NCBI GenBank assembly: GCA_002451065.1
Contig: DKBC01000030.1
Location: 1 to 10,595, forward strand
DNA: 10,595 nt
Origin: Betaproteobacteria bacterium UBA6910
Lineage (GTDB): Bacteria > Pseudomonadota > Gammaproteobacteria > Burkholderiales > UBA6910
Direction: 5' to 3'
The notes below the pieces were generated by a model that searched no databases, was not told where the DNA came from, and saw nothing but the letters and a program-made list of their open reading frames with translations. Every line of letters starts with the position of its first letter. The stretch's first letter is position 1. A program made the position numbers and the translations under genes. Shown here one piece after another: positions 1 through 7,274 of this stretch.

Positions 1-1
1 C

Positions 2-217
2 AACCTGCTGATCATGCCCAACGTGGATGCCGCCAATATCTCCTTTAATCTGCTCAAGGCGGCCTGCGGCGACGGCATCACGGTGGGGCCGATCCTGATG
101 GGCGCGGCCAAGCCCGTCCACATCCTGACGCCGACGGCCACCGTGCGGCGCATCGTTAACATGACGGCGCTGGCCGTGGTGGATGCCCACTCCGAGCGTC
201 AGGGTTCCCTGATCTGA
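2..217 (+). CDS. maeB: NADP-dependent malic enzyme, C-terminal end (phosphotransacetylase-like domain), partial
   Basis: Only the last 71 residues are present; the reading frame is open to the left edge and stops at 215-217. The visible part contains MPNVDAANISFNLLK, then GITVGPILMGAAKPVHILTP and TVRRIVNMTALAV. This is the conserved end of the phosphate-acetyltransferase-like domain that is fused behind the catalytic half in long MaeB-type malic enzymes. Those enzymes decarboxylate malate to pyruvate in the cytoplasm and make NADPH; the C-terminal domain is usually regarded as regulatory, responding to acetyl-CoA. A free-standing phosphate acetyltransferase, or the enoyl-CoA hydratase/phosphate acetyltransferase fusion, would share this tail, and the missing N-terminus prevents a final choice. 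The VRRIVNM stretch and abrupt end favour MaeB. The dehydrogenase gene begins 10 bases downstream, so the two are probably co-transcribed. Confidence 0.8.
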   Translation, partial: NLLIMPNVDAANISFNLLKAACGDGITVGPILMGAAKPVHILTPTATVRRIVNMTALAVVDAHSERQGSLI

Positions 218-227
218 GGTGGCGCCC

Positions 228-932
228 ATGAACGGGAAAGTTGCGGTCGTCACCGGTGGCAACCGGGGAATCGGTCTCGAGATCTGCCGCCAGCTGGCGC
301 GGCTCGGCATCGCGGTCATCCTGGCGAGCCGCGACGAGGCGAAGGGGCAGCTTGCGGCCCAGCGCCTGCGCAAGGAGGGATTGGACCTCAACGTGATGCG
401 TCTCGATGTCACCGACCACGACGGAATCCGCGCCTTCGCCGGGCAGGTGGAGAAGAATTTCGGCGGGGTGGACATCCTGGTGAACAACGCAGGGATCATG
501 GCCGATCCCAAGGGCACCCGGGTGCTGGATTCCGAAGTGGAGACTTACCGGCGGACGCTGGAAGTGAATTTCTACGGCCCCCTGGTGTTGTGCCAGACCC
601 TGGTGCCGATCATGAAGCGCCGCGGCGGCGGCCGCATCGTGAACCTCTCCAGCGGTCTCGGCCAGCTTTCGGACATGGGGCAGGGCACGCCGGCCTATCG
701 GGTATCGAAGACGGCCTTCAACGCTCTCACCCGCACTCTCGCCGCGGAGTTGAAGGGCACCAACATTCTGGTGAATTCCATGTGCCCCGGCTGGGTGCGG
801 ACCGACATGGGCGGCCCCGACGCGCCGCGCCCGGTAGAGCAGGGCGCCGACACTGCGCTGTGGCTGGCAACGCTCCCGGACGACGGCCCCACCGGTGGCT
901 TTTTCCGGGACCGCCAGCCCATGCCGTGGTGA
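228..932 (+). CDS. Short-chain dehydrogenase/reductase (carbonyl reductase-like SDR)
   Basis: This 234-residue classical SDR would be a cytoplasmic NAD(P)H-dependent oxidoreductase acting on a carbonyl or alcohol; the substrate cannot be read from sequence. The dinucleotide-binding motif TGGNRGIG covers residues 9-16, NNAG covers 86-89, the likely catalytic serine is S141 or S142, and the YxxxK pair is Y157/K161. The ending (PGWVRTDMGG, then TGGFFRDRQPMPW) resembles the group that includes carbonyl reductase 1 and plant neomenthol/salutaridine-type reductases. I chose ATG 228 over the in-frame GTG 219 because GAGG at 216-219 lies eight bases before 228, while 219 has no ribosome site. It follows the malic enzyme by 10 bases, so NADPH made by that enzyme could feed this one, but this is only suggestive. 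Its stop overlaps the start of the MOSC gene. Confidence 0.9.
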   Translation: MNGKVAVVTGGNRGIGLEICRQLARLGIAVILASRDEAKGQLAAQRLRKEGLDLNVMRLDVTDHDGIRAFAGQVEKNFGGVDILVNNAGIMADPKGTRVLDSEVETYRRTLEVNFYGPLVLCQTLVPIMKRRGGGRIVNLSSGLGQLSDMGQGTPAYRVSKTAFNALTRTLAAELKGTNILVNSMCPGWVRTDMGGPDAPRPVEQGADTALWLATLPDDGPTGGFFRDRQPMPW

Positions 933-1432
933 CCGACCCCGACGAACAGGACGCTTTCTTCGGGCCCCTGGGGGCGCCTTTTGCCGGGCCCGGCCGGCTT
1001 GAGTGGATCGGCGTCAGGCCCCGTCGGCGGGCGTCGCTCGTTCCCGTGGGCGAGGCCCGGGCGGAAGCGGGGCGCGGGCTGGAAGGTGACCGCGCATTCG
1101 ACCTCGGTTCGGACAGGCGCCAGGTAACCCTGGTGCAGGCCGAGCACCTGCCTGCGGTTGCCGCCCTCGCCGGCGTTCCATCGGTAACCCCGGAGCAGTT
1201 ACGCCGCAATCTGCTGGTCTCAGGCATCAATCTCCAGGCCCTCAAGAATCGCCGCTTTCGGATTGGCGGCGCGTTGCTCGAAGGCACCGGCGACTGCCAT
1301 CCCTGTTCGCGCATGGAGGAAAACCTGGGCCGCGGCGGCTACCAGGCAATGCGCGGCCACGGCGGCATCACGGCCCGGGTGCTGGAGGGCGGCATGATCC
1401 GGGTGGGCGATCCGGTGAAACCGGAGCGCTGA
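929..1432 (+). CDS. MOSC domain-containing protein
   Basis: This is a single-domain MOSC protein of about 167 residues. MOSC domains occur at the C-terminus of molybdenum cofactor sulfurases and in stand-alone proteins such as YiiM, where they bind molybdenum cofactor or act on sulfur or N-hydroxylated compounds. Family marks seen here are GLEGDR, RQVTLVQAEHL, RRNLLVSGINL, the cysteine pair C123-H-P-C126 in GDCHPCSRMEE, then MRGHGGITARVLEGG and IRVGDPV at the end. The start is taken as GTG 929, which overlaps the SDR stop as GTGA and suggests translational coupling; GTG 926 is an equal alternative. The frame is open further upstream, but that part only shadows the SDR. The gene ends one base before the stop of the convergent peptidase gene. 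The exact substrate is unknown. Confidence 0.88.
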   Translation: MTDPDEQDAFFGPLGAPFAGPGRLEWIGVRPRRRASLVPVGEARAEAGRGLEGDRAFDLGSDRRQVTLVQAEHLPAVAALAGVPSVTPEQLRRNLLVSGINLQALKNRRFRIGGALLEGTGDCHPCSRMEENLGRGGYQAMRGHGGITARVLEGGMIRVGDPVKPER

Positions 1433-1433
1433 T

Positions 1434-2402
1434 TCAGCGGGGCGAAAGGCGCTGCTTGAAGCCCTCGCAGGCTTTCACCAGTTCGGCCCGGATCCCGGAT
1501 TCCCATGCCGAATGGCCGGCGTCGGGCACCACGATGTACTCCGCCTCGGGCCAGGCCCTGTGCAGGTCGTCGGCGGAAACGATGGGGCAAACCGCATCGT
1601 AACGTCCCTGCACGATGACGCAGGGCAAGGCGCGTATCCGGTCCACGTTCGAGAGCAGCGCGTTCTCGGGCAGAAAGATCCCGTTGCGGAAATAGTGGGC
1701 TTCCATGCGCGCGAGGCCGAGGGCCACCCGGTCCCCTGCGAAATACGCCACCGTGTCGGCGCTGGGCAGGAGGGTCGAGCAGCGGCCCTCGTAGGTGCTC
1801 CAGGCCCTGGCCGCTGGCATGTGGATCGCCGGGTCCGGGTCCCGGAGGCGACGGAAATACGCTTCCAGGATGTCTCCGCGCTCCGCCTCGGCGAGGGGCG
1901 CCACGAACTCCTCCCAGGCCTCGGGGAAAAAATTGCGCAGGCCGTAGAGAAACCAGTCGATCTCGCTTTTTCGGCACAGGAAAATGCCGCGCAGCACGAA
2001 TCCGGCGCAGCGCGCCGGGTGGGCCTCGCCGTAGGCCAGGGCCAGGGTGCTGCCCCAGGAGCCTCCGAACACCAGCCAATGGTCGATGCGCAAGTGGGTC
2101 CGCAGGCGCTCGATGTCCGCAATGAGATGGGGCGTCGTATTGTCGCGCAATTCTCCGAGAGGGGTGGAGCGGCCCGCGCCGCGCTGGTCGAAGATCACGA
2201 TGCGGTAGAAGGCGGGATCGAAAAAGCGCCGGTGATTGGCCGCGGATCCGGCCCCCGGACCTCCGTGGAGGAATACCACGGGCGTGCCCTGGGGATTGCC
2301 CGATTCCTCCCAGTAAATGGTGTGTACCGCATCGACGGGCAGCATGCCGCGTCGATAGGGTTCGATTTCCGGGTAGAGCTCGGAGCGCGGAAGCGGGTTC
2401 AT
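1434..2402 (-). CDS. pip: Prolyl iminopeptidase (alpha/beta hydrolase, family S33)
   Basis: This 322-residue cytoplasmic serine peptidase should remove N-terminal proline from peptides. It has the family's full set of marks: HGGPG at residues 46-50 (oxyanion region), DQRGAGRS at 72-79, the nucleophile S115 in GGSWGS, the acid D269 in GRYDAVCP, and the base H297 in DAGHSAW. The N-terminal stretch LYPEIEPYRRGML and the IYWEESGNPQG segment are also typical. Length fits the family (about 310-320). The start at 2402 gives the normal N-terminus; the frame extends 92 codons further upstream, but that part crosses the terminator and the neighbouring gene in the wrong frame. No Shine-Dalgarno sequence precedes the start, and the leader appears to be short. 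A dedicated promoter lies just upstream. Confidence 0.95.
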   Translation of the reverse strand: MNPLPRSELYPEIEPYRRGMLPVDAVHTIYWEESGNPQGTPVVFLHGGPGAGSAANHRRFFDPAFYRIVIFDQRGAGRSTPLGELRDNTTPHLIADIERLRTHLRIDHWLVFGGSWGSTLALAYGEAHPARCAGFVLRGIFLCRKSEIDWFLYGLRNFFPEAWEEFVAPLAEAERGDILEAYFRRLRDPDPAIHMPAARAWSTYEGRCSTLLPSADTVAYFAGDRVALGLARMEAHYFRNGIFLPENALLSNVDRIRALPCVIVQGRYDAVCPIVSADDLHRAWPEAEYIVVPDAGHSAWESGIRAELVKACEGFKQRLSPR

Positions 2403-2433
2403 GGCTGGCGGGCACGGCGGGGCGATGCGCCCG

Positions 2434-2461
2434 ATTCTAGCAGGGGGGAACGGATCGCCAA
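2434..2461 (-). promoter_or_regulatory. Extended -10 sigma70-type promoter for the prolyl iminopeptidase gene
   Basis: On the minus strand, TTGGCG (2461-2456) is followed after 16 bases by TAGAAT (2439-2434), with TGC directly before the -10, which makes an extended -10 element. Five of six -10 positions and four of six -35 positions fit the sigma70 consensus. Transcription would start near 2427 and leave a leader of about 25 bases. The element lies between the terminator of the upstream gene and the peptidase start, where a separate promoter is needed. A short inverted repeat, GGGCG-ATG-CGCCC at 2420-2432, sits over the expected start site. Confidence 0.55.
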
Positions 2462-2476
2462 GGAAGCGAAAAAACG

Positions 2477-2504
2477 AAAAGCCCCGCTTCGTGGCGGGGC
2501 TTTT
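2477..2504 (-). terminator. Intrinsic terminator behind the small exported protein gene
   Basis: A perfect stem pairs GCCCCGC (2481-2487) with GCGGGGC (2494-2500) across a six-base loop, extended by AAAA (2477-2480) against TTTT (2501-2504). Read on the minus strand, the stem ends in a T-rich run (TTTTCGTTTTTT), as expected for Rho-independent termination. It begins 20 bases after the stop of the small exported protein gene and separates it from the peptidase gene. The symmetric A/T flanks mean it could also stop plus-strand transcription. Confidence 0.88.
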
Positions 2505-2523
2505 GGGTAGGGCCGGCGGGAAA

Positions 2524-2769
2524 TCAGATCCCCAGCATTTTCTTGGCCTTGCCCAAGGTTTCCATGGATTCCTTGTGCTTGCCCTCCTTGTGCAGCGTTT
2601 CGCCTTCGTCGCGCAGCTTTTTGACCTCGGCTTTTTGCTCGGCCGAGAGGGAGGTGTTCGTGGCCATGGCTTCGTCAATCTTTTTCACCTCCAACGGGCA
2701 GCTGCTGGCGAGAGCGATGCCGGAGGAGAGGGAAAGCAGGAGGACGGCAAGCGAGGTGCGGAGTTTCAT
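2524..2769 (-). CDS. Small exported helical protein of unknown function
   Basis: This 81-residue protein has a clear Sec signal peptide: a basic start (MKLR), a hydrophobic core of about 16 residues, and a probable cleavage after A21 (IALA before SSCPLEV). The mature part is about 60 residues, rich in Lys and Glu and probably all helical. The segment LRDEGETLHKEGKHKESMETLGKAKKML (residues 52-79) reads like half of a TPR-type helix pair. There is one cysteine, C24; A-S-S-C loosely fits a lipobox, so a lipoprotein is possible. I recall similar small proteins in other betaproteobacteria, but none with a known role. The start is secure: GGAG at about 2777-2780 (minus strand) stands seven bases before ATG. 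It forms a single-gene unit ended by the terminator at 2477-2504, and is divergent from the Nudix gene. Confidence 0.85.
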   Translation of the reverse strand: MKLRTSLAVLLLSLSSGIALASSCPLEVKKIDEAMATNTSLSAEQKAEVKKLRDEGETLHKEGKHKESMETLGKAKKMLGI

Positions 2770-2830
2770 CGGAATTCTCCTTCAGGTTTATGGATCGGGT
2801 GGAACCGCATTCCGACAGACCGTTCCGGCG

Positions 2831-2836
2831 TACAAT
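2831..2836 (+). promoter_or_regulatory. Possible -10 element for the Nudix gene
   Basis: TACAAT fits five of six positions of the sigma70 -10 consensus and is one of the few AT-rich stretches between the divergent small exported protein and Nudix genes. The only -35-like match, TTCCGA at 2810-2815, is poor and gives a short 15-base spacer. The leader would be about 85 bases. This is a weak call based mainly on position. Confidence 0.25.
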
Positions 2837-2856
2837 TGTTCCCCGGCGGCCACAGG

Positions 2857-2875
2857 ATTCGCTGCCCCAGCGAGT
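2857..2875. repeat. Inverted repeat in the divergent intergenic region
   Basis: TCGCTG (2859-2864) and CAGCGA (2868-2873) form a perfect six-base inverted repeat with a CCC centre, extended by a wobble and an A-T pair at each end. It lies in the 157-base space between the small exported protein gene and the Nudix gene, downstream of the candidate -10 at 2831. It could be a leader hairpin or an operator, or be chance in GC-rich DNA. Confidence 0.35.
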
Positions 2876-2926
2876 AAACGCGGCGGGCACCGGGGATATT
2901 CCCGCGTCCTGCCCGGTCGAAGCAGC

Positions 2927-3562
2927 ATGGCATCCCGGGACCCATTGGATCACGTTGGCGGAATCTCCTTCACGCGGGAGGCATTGGCCGAGCGCCTTGC
3001 CGCGGTGCTCGACCCGGGGCTGACGGTCTGGGGGGACGAGGCGGCTCTTGCCCATCCGGAAGCCAAAACGGCGATGCCCGCCGCGGTGCTGGTGCCGCTG
3101 ATCAACCGTCCCGCCAGCGTTACCGTGCTGTTCACCCAGCGTACGCCCCACCTGACGGACCATGGGGGGCAGATCAGTTTTCCCGGGGGTCGTGCGGAAC
3201 CGCAGGATGCGGGCCCGGTGGCTACCGCCCTGCGCGAGACCGAGGAGGAGATCGGCCTGCCCCGGGAGCGGGTGAAGGTCATCGGCACGCTTCCCCGCTA
3301 CCGCACGGTCACCCGCTTCGAGATCACGCCCGTGGTGGGATTCGTGGAGCCGCCCTTCCCCCTGGTCCTGGACCAGTTCGAGGTGGCCGAGGTTTTCGAG
3401 GTGCCTTTGGTGTTTTTCCTGAACCCGGCCCACCACGAAAGCCATGCCTATGAGTACATGGGAATGTTGCGCAACTATTTCGCCATGCCTTACCAAGGCC
3501 GCTTCATCTGGGGCGCCACCGCTGGGATGCTCATGAATCTGTATCGCCTGCTGCGGAGCTGA
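2927..3562 (+). CDS. Nudix hydrolase, coenzyme A pyrophosphatase type (NudL/CoAse family)
   Basis: This 211-residue cytoplasmic enzyme should cleave the pyrophosphate bond of coenzyme A or its derivatives to phosphopantetheine and 3',5'-ADP, using Mg or Mn. The CoA-specific UPF0035-type signature is visible at residues 67-88 ([19 protein letters not shown], then PGG), directly before the Nudix box core RETEEEIGL at 103-111, which holds the metal-binding glutamates. The GX5E half of the Nudix box is not canonical (Ala at the first Glu position), but from memory E. coli NudL shows the same deviation, so this is a family trait and not damage. The end [17 protein letters not shown] is also typical. 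ATG 2927 gives a normal length, although its ribosome site is weak. The frame runs further upstream into intergenic sequence without support. Confidence 0.9.
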   Translation: MASRDPLDHVGGISFTREALAERLAAVLDPGLTVWGDEAALAHPEAKTAMPAAVLVPLINRPASVTVLFTQRTPHLTDHGGQISFPGGRAEPQDAGPVATALRETEEEIGLPRERVKVIGTLPRYRTVTRFEITPVVGFVEPPFPLVLDQFEVAEVFEVPLVFFLNPAHHESHAYEYMGMLRNYFAMPYQGRFIWGATAGMLMNLYRLLRS

Positions 3563-3629
3563 TTCCGCGGCATTCTCGACCCCGTGCATCGGGTTTATTG
3601 TCCAACGTTTTTCACCGATGGGAGACGAC

Positions 3630-4094
3630 ATGATCACGCTCAAGGTCAACGGCAAGAGTTTCAGGATCAAGGACGATCCAGACACGCCCCTGCTCTGGGT
3701 GCTGCGGGACAGCCTGGGGCTCACCGGAACCAAGTACGGGTGCGGGATTTCCGCGTGCGGCGCCTGCACCGTTCACCTCGATGGTCAGGCCGTGCGTTCC
3801 TGTGTCACGCCCGTCTCCCGGGCGGCGGGCAAGCGGATCACCACTATCGAAGGCCTATCCAGGAAGGGCGACCATCCGGTGCAGAAGGCTTGGGTGAAGC
3901 TGGAGGTTGCCCAATGCGGTTACTGCCAGTCGGGCCAGATTATGGCGGCGGCGGCGCTGCTTGCAACAAACCGAAACCCCACGGACGCCGACATCGATTC
4001 CGCGATGAGCGGCAATCTCTGCCGCTGCGCGACTTACCAGCGGGTGCGCGACGCGATAAAGGCGGCCGCCAGGACCTCGGGAAAGGAGGCCTGA
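3630..4094 (+). CDS. (2Fe-2S)-binding small subunit of a molybdenum hydroxylase (isoquinoline 1-oxidoreductase alpha type)
   Basis: This 154-residue protein carries two [2Fe-2S] clusters that pass electrons from the molybdenum site of the partner subunit. The N-terminal plant-ferredoxin-type cluster uses C38, C43, C46 and C58 ([18 protein letters not shown]). The C-terminal helical-bundle cluster uses C96, C99, C131 and C133 (QCGYCQSGQ and NLCRCATY). All eight cysteines are present. Q95 just before C96 is the residue that contacts the pterin cofactor in this family. Length matches IorA-type subunits. I chose ATG 3630 over ATG 3618 because GGAGAC (3621-3626) is placed as its ribosome site and because MITLKVNG is the usual N-terminus. 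It has no signal peptide, so it probably travels through the Tat pore bound to the large subunit, whose gene begins one base after this stop. Confidence 0.93.
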   Translation: MITLKVNGKSFRIKDDPDTPLLWVLRDSLGLTGTKYGCGISACGACTVHLDGQAVRSCVTPVSRAAGKRITTIEGLSRKGDHPVQKAWVKLEVAQCGYCQSGQIMAAAALLATNRNPTDADIDSAMSGNLCRCATYQRVRDAIKAAARTSGKEA

Positions 4095-4095
4095 C

Positions 4096-6285
4096 ATGGA
4101 AACTGTAATCAACACGGGACGACGCAGTTTTCTCAGGGCCGGCGCCGCCGTAGGCGGAGGTTTGGTCATTGAAATGGTGTTGCCCGGCGCCGGGCGCTTG
4201 GCCGAGGCCGCCGCGCCCGCCAAGGCTTTCGAGCCCAATGCCTTCGTGCGCATTGGCGCTGACAATACGGTTACCGTCATCGCCAAGCACCTGGAGATGG
4301 GGCAGGGCACTTATACCGGACTCGCCACCCTGGTGGCGGAGGAACTGGACGCAGCCTGGTCCCAGGTGAAGGTGGAGGGCGCCCCGGCCGATGCCAAGCG
4401 CTACAACAACCTGCTGTGGGGGCCGACCCAGGGCACCGGCGGCAGCTCGGCCATCGCCAACTCGTTCGAGCAGATGCGAAAGGCGGGCGCCACCGCCCGG
4501 GCGATGCTGGTAACGGCGGCGGCTCAGCAGTGGAAGGTGAAGCCCGAATCCCTCTCGGTGGCCGAGGGGGTGGTGCTGCACAAAACCAGTGGGCGCAAGG
4601 CTACTTTTGGCGCCCTGGCTGGAAAGGCCGCCCGGGTGCCGGTGCCTACGGAGGTCGCCCTCAAGGAGCCGAAGGATTTTATCTATATCGGCAGGAGCTT
4701 TCCCCGCAAGGATTCGAAATCCAAGGTGAACGGCACTGCGACGTTCACCCAGGACGTGAAGCTGCCCGGGATGCTCACCGCGGTGGTGGCCCATCCGCCG
4801 CGCTTTGGCGCCAAGGTTAAGTCGTTTGACGGGGCCGCGGCGCGGCGGGTGCAAGGCGTGAAGGAGGTGGTGGAGATTCCCACCGGGATCGCGGTCCTGG
4901 CCAAGGACTTCTGGAGCGCCAAGCGCGGGCGCGACGCCCTCAAGGTGGAGTGGGACGAGTCGGCCGCGTTCAAGCTGGGCACCGACGCAATCCTGTCCCA
5001 GTTCCGGGACCTGGCCAAGACGCCGGGTCTTTTTGCGCGCAAGGATGGAGACGCTGAAAAAGCGCTGACGGGCGCCCCCAGGACACTGGAGGCAGAGTTC
5101 GTGTTTCCCTACCTGGCCCACGCCGCCATGGAGCCCCTCAACTGCGTCATCAGGTTGAGCAAGGACGGATGCGACGTCTGGAACGGCGAGCAGTTCCAGA
5201 CGGTTGATCAGGCGAACCTGGCCCGGGTCCTGGGGCTGAAGCCGGAGCAGGTCAAGCTGCACATGCTGTTCGCCGGCGGCAGCTTTGGCCGCCGCGCCAA
5301 TCCCCAGTCCGATTACCTGCTGGAGACCGCCCACATCGTCAAGGCCATCGGCGGGCGCGCGGCGGTGAAGCTGGTGTGGACCCGGGAGGACGACATGCAG
5401 GCGGGATACTACCGCCCCCTGTTCCACCACACCCTGCGGGCGGGGCTCGACGACAAGGGGAACATCGCGGCCTGGCACCATCGCCTGGTGGGGCAGTCCA
5501 TCATGGCCGGCTCGCCTTTCGAGAGCGGCATGGTGAAGGAGGGCGTCGACGTTACCTCGGTGGAGGGCGCCGCAAACCTTCCTTACGCCATTCCCAACCT
5601 GACCGTGGACCTCCACTCCCCGCCGCTCCCGGTGCCGGTCCAGTGGTGGCGCTCCGTGGGCTCCACCCACACGGCATTCTCCACGGAAACCTTCCTGGAC
5701 GAGCTGGCCCACGCGGCGGGTCGCGACCCGGTGGAATACCGGCGCGGCCTGCTGGCGAAGCATCCGCGGCACTTGGGCGTGCTGGATCTGGCGGCGGCCA
5801 AGGCAAACTGGGACAAGCCCCTCCCCGCCGGCAAGCCGGGGGAGCGCCGGGGCCGCGGCATCGCGGTGCACGAATCCTTCCACTCGTTCGTGGCCGAGGT
5901 GGCGGAAGTGACCGTGAGGAACGACGGAAGCTTTTCCGTGGATCGCGTGGTGTGCGCCGTGGATTGCGGCATCGCCGTCAATCCGGACATCATCCGCGCT
6001 CAAATGGAGGGCGGCATCGGTTTCGGGCTGGCCGCCGCGCTTCATGGGGAGATCACCCTCAAGGAGGGGCGGGTGGAGCAGTCCAACTTCCATGACTATC
6101 CCATCCTGCGCATCGACGAGATGCCGCGAGTGGAGGTCCACATCGTCCCCTCCGCGGCGGCGCCTACGGGAGTAGGTGAGCCCGGTGTGCCGCCGGTCGC
6201 GCCCGCCGTGGCCAACGCCCTGTTCGCGGCCACCGGCAAGCGCATCCGCCGGCTGCCGATGCGCGCCCAAGAGCTCAAGGTCTGA
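4096..6285 (+). CDS. Molybdopterin-binding large subunit of a periplasmic molybdenum hydroxylase (isoquinoline 1-oxidoreductase beta / aldehyde dehydrogenase type)
   Basis: This 729-residue catalytic subunit belongs to the xanthine oxidase superfamily and should hydroxylate an aldehyde or N-heterocycle using water. A Tat signal is visible at the N-terminus (GRRSFLRAG, residues 8-16, a hydrophobic stretch, then an AEAAAPAKA cleavage region), so the enzyme acts in the periplasm. Cofactor motifs follow in order: [18 protein letters not shown] near residues 71-88, GGSFGRR at 394-400, [13 protein letters not shown] in the 500s, and the catalytic glutamate E695 in [16 protein letters not shown] near the end. 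No FAD domain or subunit is present, as expected for the two-subunit Ior type, which usually passes electrons to a c-type cytochrome. The ribosome site AAGGAGG (4083-4089), six bases before ATG, is close to ideal. Substrate is unknown: isoquinoline, quinaldine and various aldehydes are all used by relatives. Confidence 0.92.
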   Translation: METVINTGRRSFLRAGAAVGGGLVIEMVLPGAGRLAEAAAPAKAFEPNAFVRIGADNTVTVIAKHLEMGQGTYTGLATLVAEELDAAWSQVKVEGAPADAKRYNNLLWGPTQGTGGSSAIANSFEQMRKAGATARAMLVTAAAQQWKVKPESLSVAEGVVLHKTSGRKATFGALAGKAARVPVPTEVALKEPKDFIYIGRSFPRKDSKSKVNGTATFTQDVKLPGMLTAVVAHPPRFGAKVKSFDGAAARRVQGVKEVVEIPTGIAVLAKDFWSAKRGRDALKVEWDESAAFKLGTDAILSQFRDLAKTPGLFARKDGDAEKALTGAPRTLEAEFVFPYLAHAAMEPLNCVIRLSKDGCDVWNGEQFQTVDQANLARVLGLKPEQVKLHMLFAGGSFGRRANPQSDYLLETAHIVKAIGGRAAVKLVWTREDDMQAGYYRPLFHHTLRAGLDDKGNIAAWHHRLVGQSIMAGSPFESGMVKEGVDVTSVEGAANLPYAIPNLTVDLHSPPLPVPVQWWRSVGSTHTAFSTETFLDELAHAAGRDPVEYRRGLLAKHPRHLGVLDLAAAKANWDKPLPAGKPGERRGRGIAVHESFHSFVAEVAEVTVRNDGSFSVDRVVCAVDCGIAVNPDIIRAQMEGGIGFGLAAALHGEITLKEGRVEQSNFHDYPILRIDEMPRVEVHIVPSAAAPTGVGEPGVPPVAPAVANALFAATGKRIRRLPMRAQELKV

Positions 6286-6287
6286 TC

Positions 6288-7274
6288 ATGGACAGCGTGG
6301 ATCTGGAAGTGCTGGGACAGGCCCGGCGCTGGCTGGCCGAGGGCAGCCCAGTGGCGCTGGTGACCGTGGCCCAGACCTGGGGTTCGGCGCCGCGCCCCGT
6401 GGGTGCCCTGCTGGCGGTGGCGGCGGATGGCCGTTTTGCGGGATCGGTTTCCGGCGGCTGCGTCGAGGAAGACCTGGTGGCGAATCTGCGCGCGAAATTT
6501 CCGGAGCGGGCGGATACCATCACCTATGGCGTCACGACCGAGGAGGCGCGCAGTTTCGGGCTGCCCTGCGGCGGAACCCTAGAACTGGTGGTGGAGCCGC
6601 TGCCGGGGGCGCAGGCGCTGGATGGCGTGGTCGAGGCCGTGGCGGAAAGGCGTCCCGTCGCCCGCACCCTCCACTTGGCCACCGGCCGCGCCGATCTGGC
6701 GCCGGCGGCGCCGGGTCAGGTGACGAACTACGACGGCGAGCGCCTGGTCTCGATCTATGGCCCCCGCTGGAGGCTGCTGATCATCGGCGCCGGGCAGCTG
6801 TCCCGCTATCTCGCGGAATTCGCGCTGGCGCTGGATTATCAGGTTACGGTGTGCGACCCGCGCAGCGATTACGCGGAGGCCTGGACCCTGGCCCGCGCGG
6901 AGTTCCGACGGGATATGCCGGACGACGCGGTGAAGGAGATGGGCCTGGACGCCCGCAGCGCCGTGGTGGCGCTGACCCATGATCCCAAGCTTGACGACAT
7001 GGCGCTGATGGAGGCTCTCAAGTCCCCGGCGTTTTACGTGGGCGCCCTTGGCTCCAAGGGCAACAACGAGAAGCGCCGGCGGCGCTTGCTGCAACTCGAT
7101 CTCTCGCCCGCAGAGATCGAGCGCCTGCACGGGCCCGTGGGCCTGCCCCTGGGCGGCCGCACCCCACCGGAGATCGCCATCGCGATCCTGGCGGAACTGA
7201 CCGCGCTGCGTCATGGCATCACGGTCGGAAGGCTGGACGCGGTCTCCGTCCCCATGCGCGCGGTCAGTGTTTAG
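6288..7274 (+). CDS. xdhC: XdhC-family molybdenum hydroxylase maturation factor
   Basis: This 328-residue cytoplasmic protein should bind molybdenum cofactor, protect it while it is sulfurated, and insert it into the apo-hydroxylase encoded just upstream. The N-terminal XdhC/CoxI domain holds the two conserved cysteines, C58 in SGGCVEED and C94 in GLPCGGTLE. The C-terminal Rossmann domain starts near residue 164 ([17 protein letters not shown], glycines at 167 and 169) and continues through [37 protein letters not shown] and a final [23 protein letters not shown] 6288 lies two bases after the large-subunit stop, with AAGG at 6277-6280 as a modest ribosome site. Length and both domains are normal for the family. 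Its position right behind the structural genes supports a dedicated role. Confidence 0.92.
   Translation: MDSVDLEVLGQARRWLAEGSPVALVTVAQTWGSAPRPVGALLAVAADGRFAGSVSGGCVEEDLVANLRAKFPERADTITYGVTTEEARSFGLPCGGTLELVVEPLPGAQALDGVVEAVAERRPVARTLHLATGRADLAPAAPGQVTNYDGERLVSIYGPRWRLLIIGAGQLSRYLAEFALALDYQVTVCDPRSDYAEAWTLARAEFRRDMPDDAVKEMGLDARSAVVALTHDPKLDDMALMEALKSPAFYVGALGSKGNNEKRRRRLLQLDLSPAEIERLHGPVGLPLGGRTPPEIAIAILAELTALRHGITVGRLDAVSVPMRAVSV

Noticed and set aside
87..111. Non-canonical first half of the Nudix box as a sign of a broken enzyme (positions are residues of the Nudix protein at 2927-3562)
   Set aside because: As I recall, the same deviation is present in CoA-type Nudix proteins such as NudL, and the metal-binding RETEEE core is intact.
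590..928. N-terminal extension of the MOSC frame into the SDR gene
   Set aside because: The extra residues shadow the SDR coding sequence, while the MOSC domain needs only the part after 929, where a GTGA overlap provides a natural start.
1339..2510. Long frames on both strands overlapping the prolyl iminopeptidase gene
   Set aside because: They are out of frame with a complete catalytic-triad protein and have no motifs; they are produced by high GC content.
3579..3600. Possible weak terminator (CCCG-TGCAT-CGGG followed by TTTATTGT) after the Nudix gene
   Set aside because: The stem has only four base pairs and the T run is broken; too weak to call without expression data.
3940..6270. A 776-codon open frame on the minus strand across the molybdenum hydroxylase genes
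   Set aside because: It lies wholly antisense to two well-supported genes, has His/Gly/Arg-rich low-complexity composition typical of GC-rich shadow frames, and shows no recognisable domain.
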